A DNA stretch of 64,000 nucleotides from contig OW203761.1 of the NCBI GenBank assembly GCA_934045905.1, forward strand, positions 36,072,964 to 36,136,963. The letters are read 5' to 3'. Below, piece by piece: positions 25,127 to 36,320 of this stretch. Below the pieces are notes generated by a model. The model saw nothing but the letters and a program-made list of their open reading frames with translations, was not told the origin of the DNA and searched no databases. Both the position numbers and the translations under genes were made by a program. Every line of letters begins with the position of its first letter. The stretch's first letter is position 1. This DNA is from Leuctra nigra. Taxonomy: Eukaryota > Arthropoda > Insecta > Plecoptera > Leuctridae.

Positions 25127-26247
25127 AGGAATCAGTTCGCTAAATCCAGAATGTCCCACTCGACAATCTGAATAGTGCATTCCAGCAAGTTACTTTATTC
25201 GATCCTCCTTCTTCCTTGCTCATTTGTCAAATTACACAGGATGGAAACTCGTTATAATTATGACCGTCTGATTTTAATAATAATAACAATGTTGCCTCAC
25301 TGTAATTTCTAAAGTTCTTAGTCCTCTACTAATTTCAAACTTGTGAATTCAGGAATAAGTTCGCTAAATCCGGATTGTCCCACTGGACGATCTGAATAGT
25401 GCATTCCAGCAAGTTACTTTATTCAATCATCCTTCTTCCTTGCTCATTTGTCAAATTACGTAGGATGAAAACTAGTTTTAATTATGACCGTTTGATTTTA
25501 ATAATAATAACAATGTTGCCTCACTGTAATTTCTAAAGTTCTTAGTCCTTCACTAATTTCAAACTTGTGAATTCAGGAATAAGTTCGCTAAATCCGGATT
25601 GTCCCACTGGACGATCTGAATAGTGCATTCCAGCAAGTTACTTTATTCAATCCTCCTTCTTCCTTGCTCATTTGTCAAAGTACACAGGATGAAAACTAGT
25701 TTTAATTATGACCGTTTGATTTTAATAATAATAACAATGTTGCCTCACTGTATTTCTAAAGTTCTTAGTCCTTCACTGATTTAAAACTTGTGAATTCAGG
25801 AATAAGTGTGCTAAATCCGGATTGTCCCACTGGACGATCTGAATAGTGCATTCCAGCAAGTTACTTTATTCAATCCTCCTTCTTCCTTGCTCATTTGTCA
25901 AAGTACACAGGATGAAAACTAGTTTTAATTATGACCGTTTGATTTTAATAATAATAACAATGTTGCCTCACTGTATTTCTAAAGTTCTTAGTCCTTCACT
26001 GATTTAAAACTTGTGAATTCAGGAATAAGTTCGCTAAATCCGGATTGTCCCACTGGACGATCTGAATAGTGCATTCCAGCAAGTTACTTTATTCAATCCT
26101 CCTTCTTCCTTGCTCATTTGTCAAAGTACACAGGATGAAAACTAGTTTTAATTATGACCGTTTGATTTTTTTTTAAAATAATAATAATAACAATCTTGCC
26201 TCACTGTAATTTCTAGCATTCTTAGTCCTTCACTAATTTAAAACTTT
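25127..26247 (+). repeat. Tandem array, five copies of about 223 bp
   Basis: The word AGGAAT that opens each unit recurs at 25127, 25351, 25575, 25798 and 26021 (spacing 224, 224, 223, 223). Each unit contains CTAAATCC, GTCCCACT.GACGATCTG, GTGCATTCCAGCAAG, TTCTTCCTTGCTC and an (AAT)n run. The third, fourth and fifth units are the most alike, while the first is the most diverged. The last has an extended T/A run at about 26167. The units show no long open frame and no dyad. This is locally amplified non-coding sequence. Confidence 0.94.
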
Positions 26248-26249
26248 CT

Positions 26250-26640
26250 CACGATTATTCTGGCAATGACATATCGTACATTATTTCCAATTAATGATTT
26301 CTTTCCATATCTTCAGATTCCACGTGCACACAACCTTAGAAAGTCACGTCTTTGTCTCGCAGTGAAAATCTCTGTAATTTGTCTTTTCGTTTTCTGTGCA
26401 AGGACTGTTGTTGTTCTTCAGCTTGAGGAGGTATTTGACGGTCTCGGCCAATAGGTCACGAGGAATTTAGTGGGCGCAATCGAAGTGTCTTGTGAATGCC
26501 AGCGTGTAATGGACGCTTTGGTAAACGTCGTAATATGCTAAGTATATGACATATACTTGGTTTTAGAATTAGATGGAATTATAATGAATATAAATCTACA
26601 CAATTGATAGCAATGAATGAACAGTGTAAGGTTGACATAG
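26250..26640. other. Non-coding spacer
   Basis: AT-rich spacer between the 223-bp array and the first of two neighbouring MITEs. A 62-codon frame at 26266-26454 has no recognisable feature. Confidence 0.5.
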
Positions 26641-26649
26641 TATATTATA

Positions 26650-27130
26650 CACGTGGCCAAAGTAAAAACGGTATTTGAACGAAACGGACAGGCTGCTGAT
26701 AAGTTTCCTAGTGACAATCAATTCATCAAATTCAAATCAATTCAAATGAATTTCATGAAATCTATTAGTATAGCTTTAAAAGGATTAGTAGCAATTCTAT
26801 GGAATCATTTATATAGCCAGAATTCAATTCAGTAGATTTAAGTTTCCTTTAATTATTAATACTATTTGTTGTTTAGTTAATTCCATACATTACATATTTT
26901 CATGATACTTCATTGTTATTATGCACCTATATATTTACCTACAATAACGTCATTTTCATTTATATTATACTGCGTTCATGTGGCAACCATGTTATTATGG
27001 CAGTGTTTTTTCAATAAAGTCTCTCTCTATCAATTAAATCAGAGAGCCCATCCTACTAGAGATAGATGAAGCGTTAGCACAGATAGCACAAATCAATTTG
27101 TTCGAATACCGTTTTTACTTTGGCCAAGTG
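26650..27130 (-). mobile_element. TA-flanked MITE, family member A with internal filler (481 bp)
   Basis: The terminal inverted repeats are about 34 bp with three mismatches: CACGTGGCCAAAGTAAAAAC then GGTATTTGAACGAA on the left, and CACTTGGCCAAAGTAAAAAC then GGTATTCGAACAAA on the right (reverse strand). TA flanks both ends (26648-26649, 27131-27132). Next to the left repeat, GGCTGCTGAT and GACAATCAATT match the reverse complement of the 27263-27471 element. Next to the right repeat, on the reverse strand, the words around CTCTAGTAGG, GCTCTCTGATTT and ATTGATA match the same element. So this is a member of that family in opposite orientation, carrying about 270 extra AT-rich bases in the middle. 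No transposase frame is seen. Confidence 0.85.
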
Positions 27131-27262
27131 TACATTGATTAAATATTAGAAATATCAATTCTGAGTTATTGCAAGTGTCAATAAAATGATGTTGGTGGAT
27201 AAGTTGTCTGAAATGTTAGTACATTGTATGTAGTTTGAAATTCATTGCTTCTCTCGTACGTA

Positions 27263-27471
27263 CACTCGACAATTCATAAAACGGTATTTGAAAGAAATTG
27301 ATTGTCTGAAAAAAATGTGTTGGCATCATCCGATGAAGTCTATGCTTACTCATCATCTACATCTAGCAGGTGAGCTCTGATTTCATTGATAATAACAAGA
27401 ATTGATTGTCAATGAACCTGATCAGCAGCCAATCTGTATCGTTCAAATACCGTTTTATGATTTGTTGGGTG
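27263..27471 (+). mobile_element. TA-flanked MITE, family member B (209 bp)
   Basis: The ends are inverted repeats: CACTCGACAATTCATAAAAC then GGTATTTGAAAGAA on the left, and CACCCAACAAATCATAAAAC then GGTATTTGAACGAT on the right (reverse strand). TA flanks both sides (27261-27262, 27472-27473). The inner half of the repeat (AAAACGGTATTTGAA) is shared with member A, while the outermost 15 bases differ, so the tips have diverged while the subterminal core is kept. The interior is homologous to member C at 10037-10244. Member A ends only about 130 bases away. Confidence 0.85.
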
Positions 27472-27474
27472 TAC

Positions 27475-29190
27475 GTAACGATTAGTTTAAAATGCATCTT
27501 TTCCCAGGGACACATAAAATCTGCATTATTTGCCTTTGATTTCATTATACAAATGTATAATGCATGGTGTCCATGAGAGTTCATCAGATTTGAATAGTGT
27601 ATACAAATTTCCAACCAGAATGTTCTTTAAGGTTGGAAATGAAATGTTAACGCGGCGCATTTTTATTTCCATCAAATACAGTTTGGGATTTTTTGCCCAC
27701 AAAATACTAATTTATTTCATTGTTATTTTTTAAGATTATTTATTATTTACTGAGTTATTTTTTATGCGTTTTAGATGTGTGTGGCCAGCTTGCTCACGTA
27801 TCATCAAGTAAGATGAAGTTTCTTGATCTCTAATGTTGATGTCGAAACAATTAAGAACAACCGTTGCACCTGTCGTAGAATAAAATAAACGATTATCGTA
27901 AGATTGTAATTCTTATGATGACGTCTAAGGCGGACATTGTTGATGAAATGAGCGGAAAATGTTTACAACAATGTAAGTTACTTGCATAAAATAGCAGCGT
28001 CTCTGTAGCGCAGATAATAAAAAGGAAATTAATCCTTAAGTCACACCGTATTAGAGCGCATTTGACTAAGTACACACTTAGTTGTAAAATACAGCTACAT
28101 TTGCCTTCGTCGTCGTACCATAGATTAAGGAGCACTACGTATATGTTTTAGAATTACATTTTATTTGCTAAGATTGTTGTAAAGCTATTAACTGTACTTT
28201 GTGATTAAAACTGACTTAGACTAATTCTAAGACATGCAGTATTAATAATGTACCTTACTTTTCAAGCGAAATGATAATTACATTCAATTACTAATGATAG
28301 CAAATCAATAGTTTTACATTACGTTGGTACGGTGGCGGCCATTTTCCCTCTTGTCTACCGACTTAGATTAAACATGCTTTATTGGTGTTTCTGCTATTAA
28401 ATTCATTAAACGTGCGTTACATAATTCATTAGTTGGCTGAGGGCTTGGGAGTATCGATCTGCAATGAAAAGGGGGTTGAAACTTGCGGTACAGCACACGG
28501 GCTTGCTTGCCGGAGTCTTCGCTACCAACAGTTGGCGCAGAAGAAGCAATTCACTTCTCAGCGACCCTTCCGACCAGCGAATTAGACGATTTCTTTTTAA
28601 TGGCTCAGTTAAGAAGGGTTGAATGTTCTCTATTTTGTTGCTATGTGATGATGAGTGAAGCTTTCTACTAACTCGTCAAAAAAATTGTAATCTTTTCAAG
28701 ATGTCACCTCGGTGTATTTTTAAAACATAATTTGGCACATTCACAAATATTTACGTAAAAAAGGGAGGGCCTACTTCTGGAGATGAATATAGAATTGAAT
28801 GAAAATGTTGAAATATATTTGTATAAGTTCATAATTATTTCATCATTCATCAAACCCAGATATAACAAATAAGTAATCGGACTCAATTTACAGGCAAAGC
28901 AACATTTTTTTATCCAATATGAAATCGAAAATGAAAGCAAAATTGAGATGCGTTTGTTAATTAACAAATTGTCGAAATATTGTCTAAGATATAAATTAAA
29001 GTATTAGAAATATTAGCACTTATCTTTCTAGAGTTTGACATTAAATAAGTTATGCCAAGTAATCAAGATAAGTTACTATGATGTTAAACTGATGGTCCAA
29101 TTATATAAAAAAGCAACTCCATCCCCATTTATCTGTTGTTGTCCTTTTTTATACAAGAAATTCTAATATATTTTCCTCTAGATTTTTTTT
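27475..29190. other. Non-coding DNA upstream of the TOX promoter
   Basis: No gene was recognised. A Pho/YY1-like GGCGGCCATTTT lies at about 28334-28345. The sequence is otherwise AT-rich up to the sharp rise in CpG content near 29200. Confidence 0.5.
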
Positions 29191-29199
29191 TTGTTTTAA

Positions 29200-29613
29200 T
29201 GGTGATTGAAACCGTCGCGGGCCGGTGTTATTTCTGTTGCGTTGTGCGCAACCATGGTGCGGTGGTGTGAGTCTGTTTTCTCCGCGCGAGTGGGGGAAGA
29301 TGGGGTAACCGCTGAACGAACGGCTCGGAACTCTACTTGCTAGTGTACCGCGGTAGATAGCACACCCGTCACACGACCTCCACTCCACGCCAGATCGCGC
29401 TCCATCACGCGTCGACCTCCGTGTTCTCGTCCCCGTGCTTAGATGCAATCATGAACCTGACACTAGTGATCGACTCGGGGGAGAGTGTTTGAAGTGATTC
29501 TATTTGTGTGGGGGTGTGTGTGGTGTCATTGTTGAGGACTTTGATCGGCAACAACTGTGGAAGCGCCGTCGAGACTTCCCTCGATCTATCACACCATCGG
29601 CCCGTGTGAGAGT
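29200..29613 (+). promoter_or_regulatory. Probable TOX promoter and 5' leader
   Basis: CpG density rises abruptly at about 29200 and stays high up to the probable start codon, as expected of a CpG-rich promoter and leader. No TATA box is obvious and the transcription start cannot be placed. The frame of the start codon is closed by an in-frame TGA at 29542-29544, so translation cannot begin further upstream. Two short upstream reading frames may lie in the leader: ATG at 29443 (three codons) and ATG at 29451 (13 codons, stop 29490-29492). If transcribed, they could lower translation of the main frame. Confidence 0.5.
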
Positions 29614-29682
29614 ATGGAGGCGACTTACTGCATGGGCAGTGATGTAGACGTTTGCAGAATGTTTGACCAGTACTTGTACAAG
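29614..29682 (+). CDS. TOX: TOX-family protein, probable first coding exon
   Basis: The exon encodes 23 residues, MEATYCMGSDVDVCRMFDQY then LYK, and stops at a donor (AAG|GTAATT) in phase 0. This is the phase needed to join the exon at 58114. The ATG has A at -3 and G at +4, and an in-frame stop lies 70 bases upstream. Vertebrate TOX proteins also start with a short, poorly conserved segment containing Cys/Tyr and a KF(D/G) element before the conserved TFHTP motif; the match here is only general (tyrosines and Phe-Asp before the junction). The exon sits at the end of a CpG-rich block, as a first exon should. The intron implied is about 28.4 kb. The link to TOX is inference from position, phase and strand. 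An alternative is a first exon of another transcript. Confidence 0.6.
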
Positions 29683-31289
29683 GTAATTCGGAATGATATT
29701 GATACATTTTGATAACGTGGTGAACGCATGTATAGGGTTGTTGCCACGTAGTTGGTACGAGCGTTATGTGTTTAGCTGTCGGTACACATGGCCTTTTCAG
29801 AACACGGGACTTTTGAAAAGAAGAAAATAGGATCTGTCAAATTATGTCATTAGCTTAATTAGGTTCTTTACGGCCGACTGTTTTCATTTTAAATTAATTT
29901 TCGCCTTTCTAAAACACGGTTTCATATTTTGAACTTCGTTTAAAAAACTCGTTGCAATTGTAATTAGCTATCTGTAGAAGTGTATGTATACGAATGAAAT
30001 TATCAATCTCACTATTTCGTTGTGAATACCGCATTCTTGCATGCTCCTCATGCTGCTTTCCTCTTTAACCACCATAATTGTATCACGAAGGCTACGCTTG
30101 ATTTCTTTGTTATAAGACGTAATCGCTATGTTCATCTCGGAACCGAGTTTTAATCGGTTTGCACGCGCCCGCGGGCGTACCTGGCGCCCTCCGGTGGAGG
30201 GTATCCCAAGTCACTCCCCGGTTGGTAAACATCGGGCACAGTTTCCACTCATTCGTTTAGAGGATTACATCGAAACCATTAGTTCTCGAATAAATCGATC
30301 TTGATGCTTTTCGGAAAGTTGTCGAGAGGCTTTCCATCTCCTCTTCAATATAATTTGCATCGAGTGCTCCTCGACGTCCTCGGCGTCGGCGTCGCGTTGT
30401 GCGAGAGAGAGAGCAGAGATATCTCTTGGAACAGATTGCATTAGTTTGTTGATACAGTCCCCATACAATACTAAATTCTCCTAGCCGCCAAATTGAATAT
30501 GCAAAACATGGAGCTATTGACTTAAAACGATCTAACTACGGCACTGCGTTTGAGTGGCTTGGGCCCTGCCATGGGAATGACGAGTATCTCTTCCACGGAG
30601 TTTCCGAGGACTAGCGGCGATCATATCACATCATCACAACATATGCACAACCGAAATGGAATGTTTTCATATTATTAAGCAGTTTAACCCAGCAATGTCT
30701 TCTTCGTCGTCTCATGTGAAGTCAATTCGAGTTGCACTCATCTGGGTTCTTTGCCCACAACGAGTGCATTCACATGGACATAAGCATCGCGTACTTTATC
30801 TAATGGAGTGGAAATCACCCTAAAAGAGTGAAAAGTGCGCTAGAGTGGCGCGTTTATGATACTTTTTGGAGTGATGATCACTTTTGCGGGTTTCACTTCA
30901 TTTTAGAGTGTGTACTCGTTTTACATTTGGTACAATAAGTCGAACTAGAATGAGACACTATTTCAATAGTAATAATGAATGAGGTTTAACTCCTACCACC
31001 ACATTGCTTCATATTGTTTGTTTTTATTTTGTATAATTGTTATTGAAAATAAATATTTATGTTAACACTTCTGCATGAATTAGTTGCACAACGGAATAGG
31101 TAATCCATTTATCAACTCGCTCGCATGTTGTTTCAATAAATACGTAGTAAATACAAACATTTAACAATTAAACATTTTATATGCAGCACAATTAGTAATT
31201 AATTATTCGACGCAAATTAAATTGATATTAGAAATGAGTTCCATCTTAGAGTTTATCTGCACCCTGCAGGATCTGGGCTAATGGCTGGT

Positions 31290-31380
31290 GTGGAATTGGA
31301 TCTTGTGATAATGATGATGAGCTGAAAGTAGAGCACTGTGACGGGGTTCGAACCCCTGTCTCCACTCATCGATCAGTGAT
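31290..31380 (+). other. tRNA T-arm-like fragment
   Basis: The segment GACGGGGTTCGAACCCCTGTC has the perfect B-box GGTTCGAACCC in a seven-base paired stem, and it is followed by TCCACTC. The 5' side does not form D and anticodon arms, so this is not a tRNA gene. A decayed tRNA-derived SINE head is the likeliest explanation. Confidence 0.35.
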
Positions 31381-32020
31381 CACCGTTGATTCGGCGAGAT
31401 GTGGATGTATTTGCGTGTGAGATCATCTCGTGTGGACTTGTAATCGAACACCTTCTGCACAGATCTAATAACCCAGACATGCACCTGGCTGCTGCATTAT
31501 GTCTGGCTGCATATTAGATGCACCTGGCCTCCAGGCGATATATACTGCACCGACATGAAAAACGGGGTACTAAAAACCAAAACTAATAAAACTTACAAAT
31601 ATAAACATTGAAATTCAAGAATATCAGTGTAGGCGTAACACCTCGGAACAAAACGAATTCTATTGTAGTCGACTTGGTTGGAGGTTTGTTTCTTTTTACT
31701 TACAACTTGCAAGTGGATTCTAAAATGCAGTCTGGCGAACGGACGTGGTAAATTAGAATTGAATTCTGCAACATACTTTTTTGCTCTCTTTCTGGTGTTT
31801 TCATTGTCTCTCCACAGTTATCTTGAATTCTCTCTCCTCGGTTCTTTCGTTAGTTTTAATGGAGATGAGCTGTGGAAGAAATACAAGTTTCTGAACGTTG
31901 GTTGGAATTTTCAAATCACTATATTTTTATCTTATAATATGATGGACGAAGAAATGTATTATTTGATACGTTTTAGTAAACAGAGTTGAAGAATTGAAAA
32001 ATCAAGTACACTCCTCTAAG

Positions 32021-32837
32021 CAACAGCCGAGTATCTTGGCTACCTCCCTCGACAACAGCCCATGTATCGCGACCTCCCTCGACAACAGCCCATGTATCGT
32101 GACAACAGGCCGAGTATCGTGACAACAGCCCATGTATCGTGACAACAGGCCGAGTATCGTGACAACAGGCCGAGTATCGTGACAACAACCCATGTATAGC
32201 GACAACAGCCCATGTATCGTGACAACAGGCCGAGTATCGTGACAACAGCCGAGTATCTTGGCTCCCTCCCTCGACAACAGCCCATGTATCGTGACAACAG
32301 GCCGAGTATCGTGACAACAGCCCATGTATCGTGACAACAGCCCTTGTATCGTGACAACAGGCCGAGTATCGTGACAACAGGCCGAGTATCGTGACAACAG
32401 GCCGAGTATCGTGACAACAGGCCGAGTATCGTGACAACAGGCCGAGTATCGTGACAACAACCCATGTATCGCGACAACAGCCCATGTATCGTGACAACAG
32501 GCCGAGTATCGTGACAACAGCCGAGTATCTTGGCTCCCTCCCTCGACAACAGCCCGAGTATCTTGGCTCCCTCCCTCGACAACAGCCCATGTATCGTGAC
32601 AACAGGCCGAGTATCGTGACAACAGGCCGAGTATCGTGACAACAGCCCATGTATCGTGACAACAGGCCGAGTATCGTGACAACAGGCCGAGTATCGTGAC
32701 AACAGGCCGAGTATCGTGACAACAGGCCGAGTATCGTGACAACAGGCCGAGTATCGTGACAACAGCCCATGTATCGTGACAACAGGCTGAGTATCGTGAC
32801 AACAGCCCATGTATCGTGACAACAGGCCGAGTATCGT
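32021..32837 (+). repeat. Minisatellite of a 20-bp unit, about 40 copies
   Basis: Two interchangeable variants, GTGACAACAGGCCGAGTATC and GTGACAACAGCCCATGTATC, alternate irregularly. A third segment, CTTGGCTNCCTCCCTCGACAACAGC, is interspersed at 32034, 32250, 32530 and 32560. Because 20 is not a multiple of three, all three minus-strand frames stay open for 260-325 codons and encode the same Cys/His/Tyr-containing 20-residue cycle. This is a geometric effect of a stop-free monomer, not evidence for a protein. Confidence 0.95.
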
Positions 32838-35639
32838 GTCCTCGTCACACGCCTGGTGTCGAAGTGGCGACCTCCCTGCACCGACTGGCTGCTGTGTACT
32901 CTAGTCCAGAGCCCTGTTGGATTTGGGTGGTCCTCTCTTGGACCAGCCAATCATGACTTGATTAGTCTCGACGTCTCATTATAATTATTCATAAGCTTGT
33001 CTTGGCTGTATTGTCCATGCAGATGAAGACTGACGGATGATCGCATTTCGCTTCCCTTCCTCGACCCACGCAAACAAAAGCGCCAACATTTGTTCGCTCA
33101 ACTATTTGTACGCAGCTCCGACGCCCCCGTCTCATTTCATCTCTTCATTTCCGTTTATTTTTATGATTCTAAACGTGCTCATAATAATGTATTTCAGAGC
33201 AAATTTGTGTTCCAGACCATACCTAAGTCTCCTGCATATGTAAAAAGCACGTTGCACAAAGTGTACTTTTGCATAACTTTACCTCACTTACTGGGTATTA
33301 TTTAGTGGGAGAAGGAGAGTTTCCAGCCACCCGCCGCTTGGCGCTAAAAAGAAGATGGCTTCTAATTGAACTATAAAGTGGTCGAGGCCATCCAATATGG
33401 ATGCCGTTGCAGATGTTTAAGTTTTCATCGTGGCGAAACGTGAATTAACCGAATGGTATTTTTCTGTAGTTTAATATTTAGACACATTTCTCCTGATAAC
33501 TTGGATGGCACGACTCTGAAATGATGCACCTCTGTGAGCCATGAAGGATGCTGGATTCACGAACTGTCAGTTAGGGCCGCCTCACATGATCTTTCTGACT
33601 CGACACGGCACCTCCACCACGGCGCTTCCAAGCTCTCTTTTCAAATATAGCAGGGAGGGGACTCAGCTAGAGTTCAAAAGTTAAAATGTTCTTGCTTTCT
33701 CATTAATCTAAAGTGCTTCAAACTACCACCTCCAACTAAATTATTTCCTTTTCTTATCTGATTTAAGTATTGGGTCGCGCATGGAATAAGAGATGGCAGT
33801 GCACTTCGTTGGGTGGTTTCACAGTGTTATTTTGTTAGCCTTGTTGGAAAGGTAATTCGTAAATTGCATTATTATTTATACTTCTGTACATAGTTGTGAT
33901 AACTTTACTGTAGAATACATTTAATTGTTGGTAGAAGTACAATAGTCACGAGAAACCAAATAATGACAGTTTACAGGGCGGTGGAATTGGAAGGGTTTTG
34001 AGGTTAGGTTGTCAGGTAGCGTGATAACTTTACCTTGAATTAACTCTTTTCTTAGTAATAATATTGTAAAAGAGTTTTATGTGATAAGATACCATTTATA
34101 ACAATATTGTAGTAGAAACAACAATAAATCACATAAAAATTAGCAATTGCCACAAACTTAGAACCATTAATAAATACTTAACGACATAGCGGTTTTAGCG
34201 CATGCGCAACCAAATAGTAGATAATTAGGCTAACTTTCGCCTTGCCGACCAATTTTCTCTTGGTACTGATAACGCTGATAACGAGCCTATTTGTTTAAAT
34301 TTAATCGAATGTTATGCTTTTCCTTTAAACAAATAACAATTTAAATTCTAGAATAAGGTATAAGTCGGAAAAATAATGTTTTTAATACAATTTTCAAGTT
34401 CACGGAAATAAGTTATTTTTGATACGTGAGCGTAACTTAGTATCATAATCTCGCCCTCATAGCGAATTGCAATAAGGGTAAGATATTATTAAGACTTGTT
34501 CCACGACGTACATATTGTCAGCATGTTGTTCGGGATTCGTTGTTATTCCAAAGCTGCTCGCCCTGATTTCATCCTGAAGAGTTCGTTTGGTTTCCCACCC
34601 GAGCGCATACTGTGGATGTTTGAGATTGTTCGCAAATCCGATCCCCTCGCAAGTAAACTACCTTCATTACAATTGCCACAGAACAGGAAAAAAACTCACT
34701 CTCATTACATATTCGTCTCGCGTCTTCGAGATATATTTTCACTTCATATACTTAAACGAGAACAGACAATGAATTTTAATAGGCACATTAACGTTGAACG
34801 TTTCACAGTGTGAGATTGGGCTGCGAGTAAATCTTGGCCGTTCAATTTCCTCTCGAGTACATTCCGATGCCATCTTGTTGTTTCTCGGGCGTCATGGCCG
34901 GCAATTACAGCGATTACATGCTTCTGAATTCAATGCAACGCAAGATGCAAGACTTTGAGACCATTGGTTTGGATGTGATTTCATTAAAAGGTTCGTAGAG
35001 GTAGAAAATAAATTAGGAAATAACTTTTTTTCGGTATACATACCCTAAAACGGACTTCTGTATATAATGTTCAGATATTAAACTTTTTGCACCCTAACGA
35101 TAAATATGGCAAATAAAAAATTAATTGCTTTGGGCTGTTCCGTGAATTTCCGGAAAGGTTCATCTAAAAGTTCACCCTCCAAAATCATATAAAAAATAAA
35201 AAAAATGCATATAATTTTCATTGGAAAAACGTAACAAGCTTCTTTCGATCAATCCGAATTCTTGAGAAACTGGTGATTTTTTAAAATCATTTTTGTTCTC
35301 AAGCTAAAAAAGGGTTACTAGGTACCTTAAATTTGGCCGCCGCTTTTCCCGAGTTGATTGAGGGCGAGTGAAGATAAATCAAAACTGAATTAAAATATGT
35401 GCCTTCGACCTCAGTAAGAATGCGTGTGGTAGGAACTCGAATAAGAATCTCGCCACCCTCGCAGCTATGATATAAGTCTAAGATCCACGTAAGTAATGCA
35501 ATAATGCATCAACTCCACTCACACCTCACGCGAGCGTCGTCACAACGATGAATGAAACTCGCCGCCCGAGGTAAAGGATAAACGTTTCCTCCTCCTACCA
35601 TCAAAGAAAGCTACGTTCCAAATCATCTCTCTTTATTGT

Positions 35640-35900
35640 GAAGATCAAGGCTTGGTGTTGACGGCGCCAAGGACCATAACCTTTCTATTAGTCTGTCTCT
35701 CGCGTGGATGAAGTGATCTCGTGACGGCGCGTGGAGGCGCGGGCGGTGATTCCCCACGGCGTCGGACCTGCTGAGCGCGACGTCGGACGCCAATTAGTCG
35801 GCGCCCGAGACGCGCGGCACGCGACCCTCGTCGACGGCGGCGTCCCGGTCACGTGGGGCAGGTGTCGATAACGCCCCCGCCTCGTGGCCTCTCGTGCATG
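35640..35900. promoter_or_regulatory. CpG-rich block inside the first intron
   Basis: About 260 bases are very rich in CG dinucleotides (many GACG, GCGC and CGGCG words) amid AT-rich sequence, with a GGTCACGTGG E-box at about 35848-35857. No consensus donor with an open upstream frame is visible, so it is not an obvious alternative first exon. It may be an intronic enhancer or a promoter of a non-coding transcript. Confidence 0.35.
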
Positions 35901-36100
35901 AGTCTGACATGTGTTCGCGAAGACGCTTCAACGTTTCACACTGAAGTTTAGTGGAACTTGAAGATTTTTTTTGTGCGTAGATTTTCGGAAAACGGAAAAG
36001 GATAGTAAACAAAATCAATTCAATACTGCAATTTTCCGACCACCAAATTTTTAATCTGTTTATATTTTTTATATATATGTATTTTTTTACATATAAAAAC

Positions 36101-36320
36101 ACACTGAAATCTCCTGGACACTGAAATTGGTCCGCGGTCAATGTTCAAGTGACACTACGGCTAGTATTTAACATTTATTTTAATGTAATTTTTTGGCACA
36201 AAGACCGGATGGCTATAGTGTGAGTTTAGGGCCGAAAAATTACTTTAAATAAATAATAAATACTAGCCTAGGAGTCGAGTGAATATTGACTGCGGACCAT
36301 TTTCCGTGTCCAGGAGTGTA
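36101..36320. mobile_element. Foldback MITE, about 220 bp
   Basis: The two halves are inverted repeats of roughly 75 bases. On the left are CTCCTGGACACTGAAATTGG, TCCGCGGTCAATGTTCA and GGCTAGTATTTA. On the right, in reverse complement, are CTCCTGGACACGGAAAATGG, TCCGCAGTCAATATTCAC and GGCTAGTATTTA. The right tip ends GTGTA (TA as possible target). The left tip carries a five-base insertion (GAAAT) between CACT and CTCC. There is no open frame in the short centre. The tip CACTCCTGGACA and TA flank suggest a Tc1/mariner-related MITE. A fragment of the same tip, GTCCAGGAGTG, is at about 45291. Confidence 0.82.

Noticed and set aside
25127..26247. CRISPR-like direct repeats
   Set aside because: Units are contiguous and about 223 bp without unique spacers, in a eukaryotic setting.
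26653..26835. 60-codon frame starting inside the MITE terminal repeat
   Set aside because: It begins in the inverted repeat and runs through filler. No transposase motif such as a DDE/D triad context is visible.
31325..31365. tRNA gene around GGTTCGAACCC
   Set aside because: Only a T-arm can be drawn; no D arm, anticodon arm or acceptor stem.
31973..32950. 325-codon minus-strand frame (and 266- and 260-codon frames in the other two phases)
   Set aside because: All arise from a stop-free 20-bp repeat. Three phases encode the same cyclic peptide, and there is no domain or non-repetitive coding flank.
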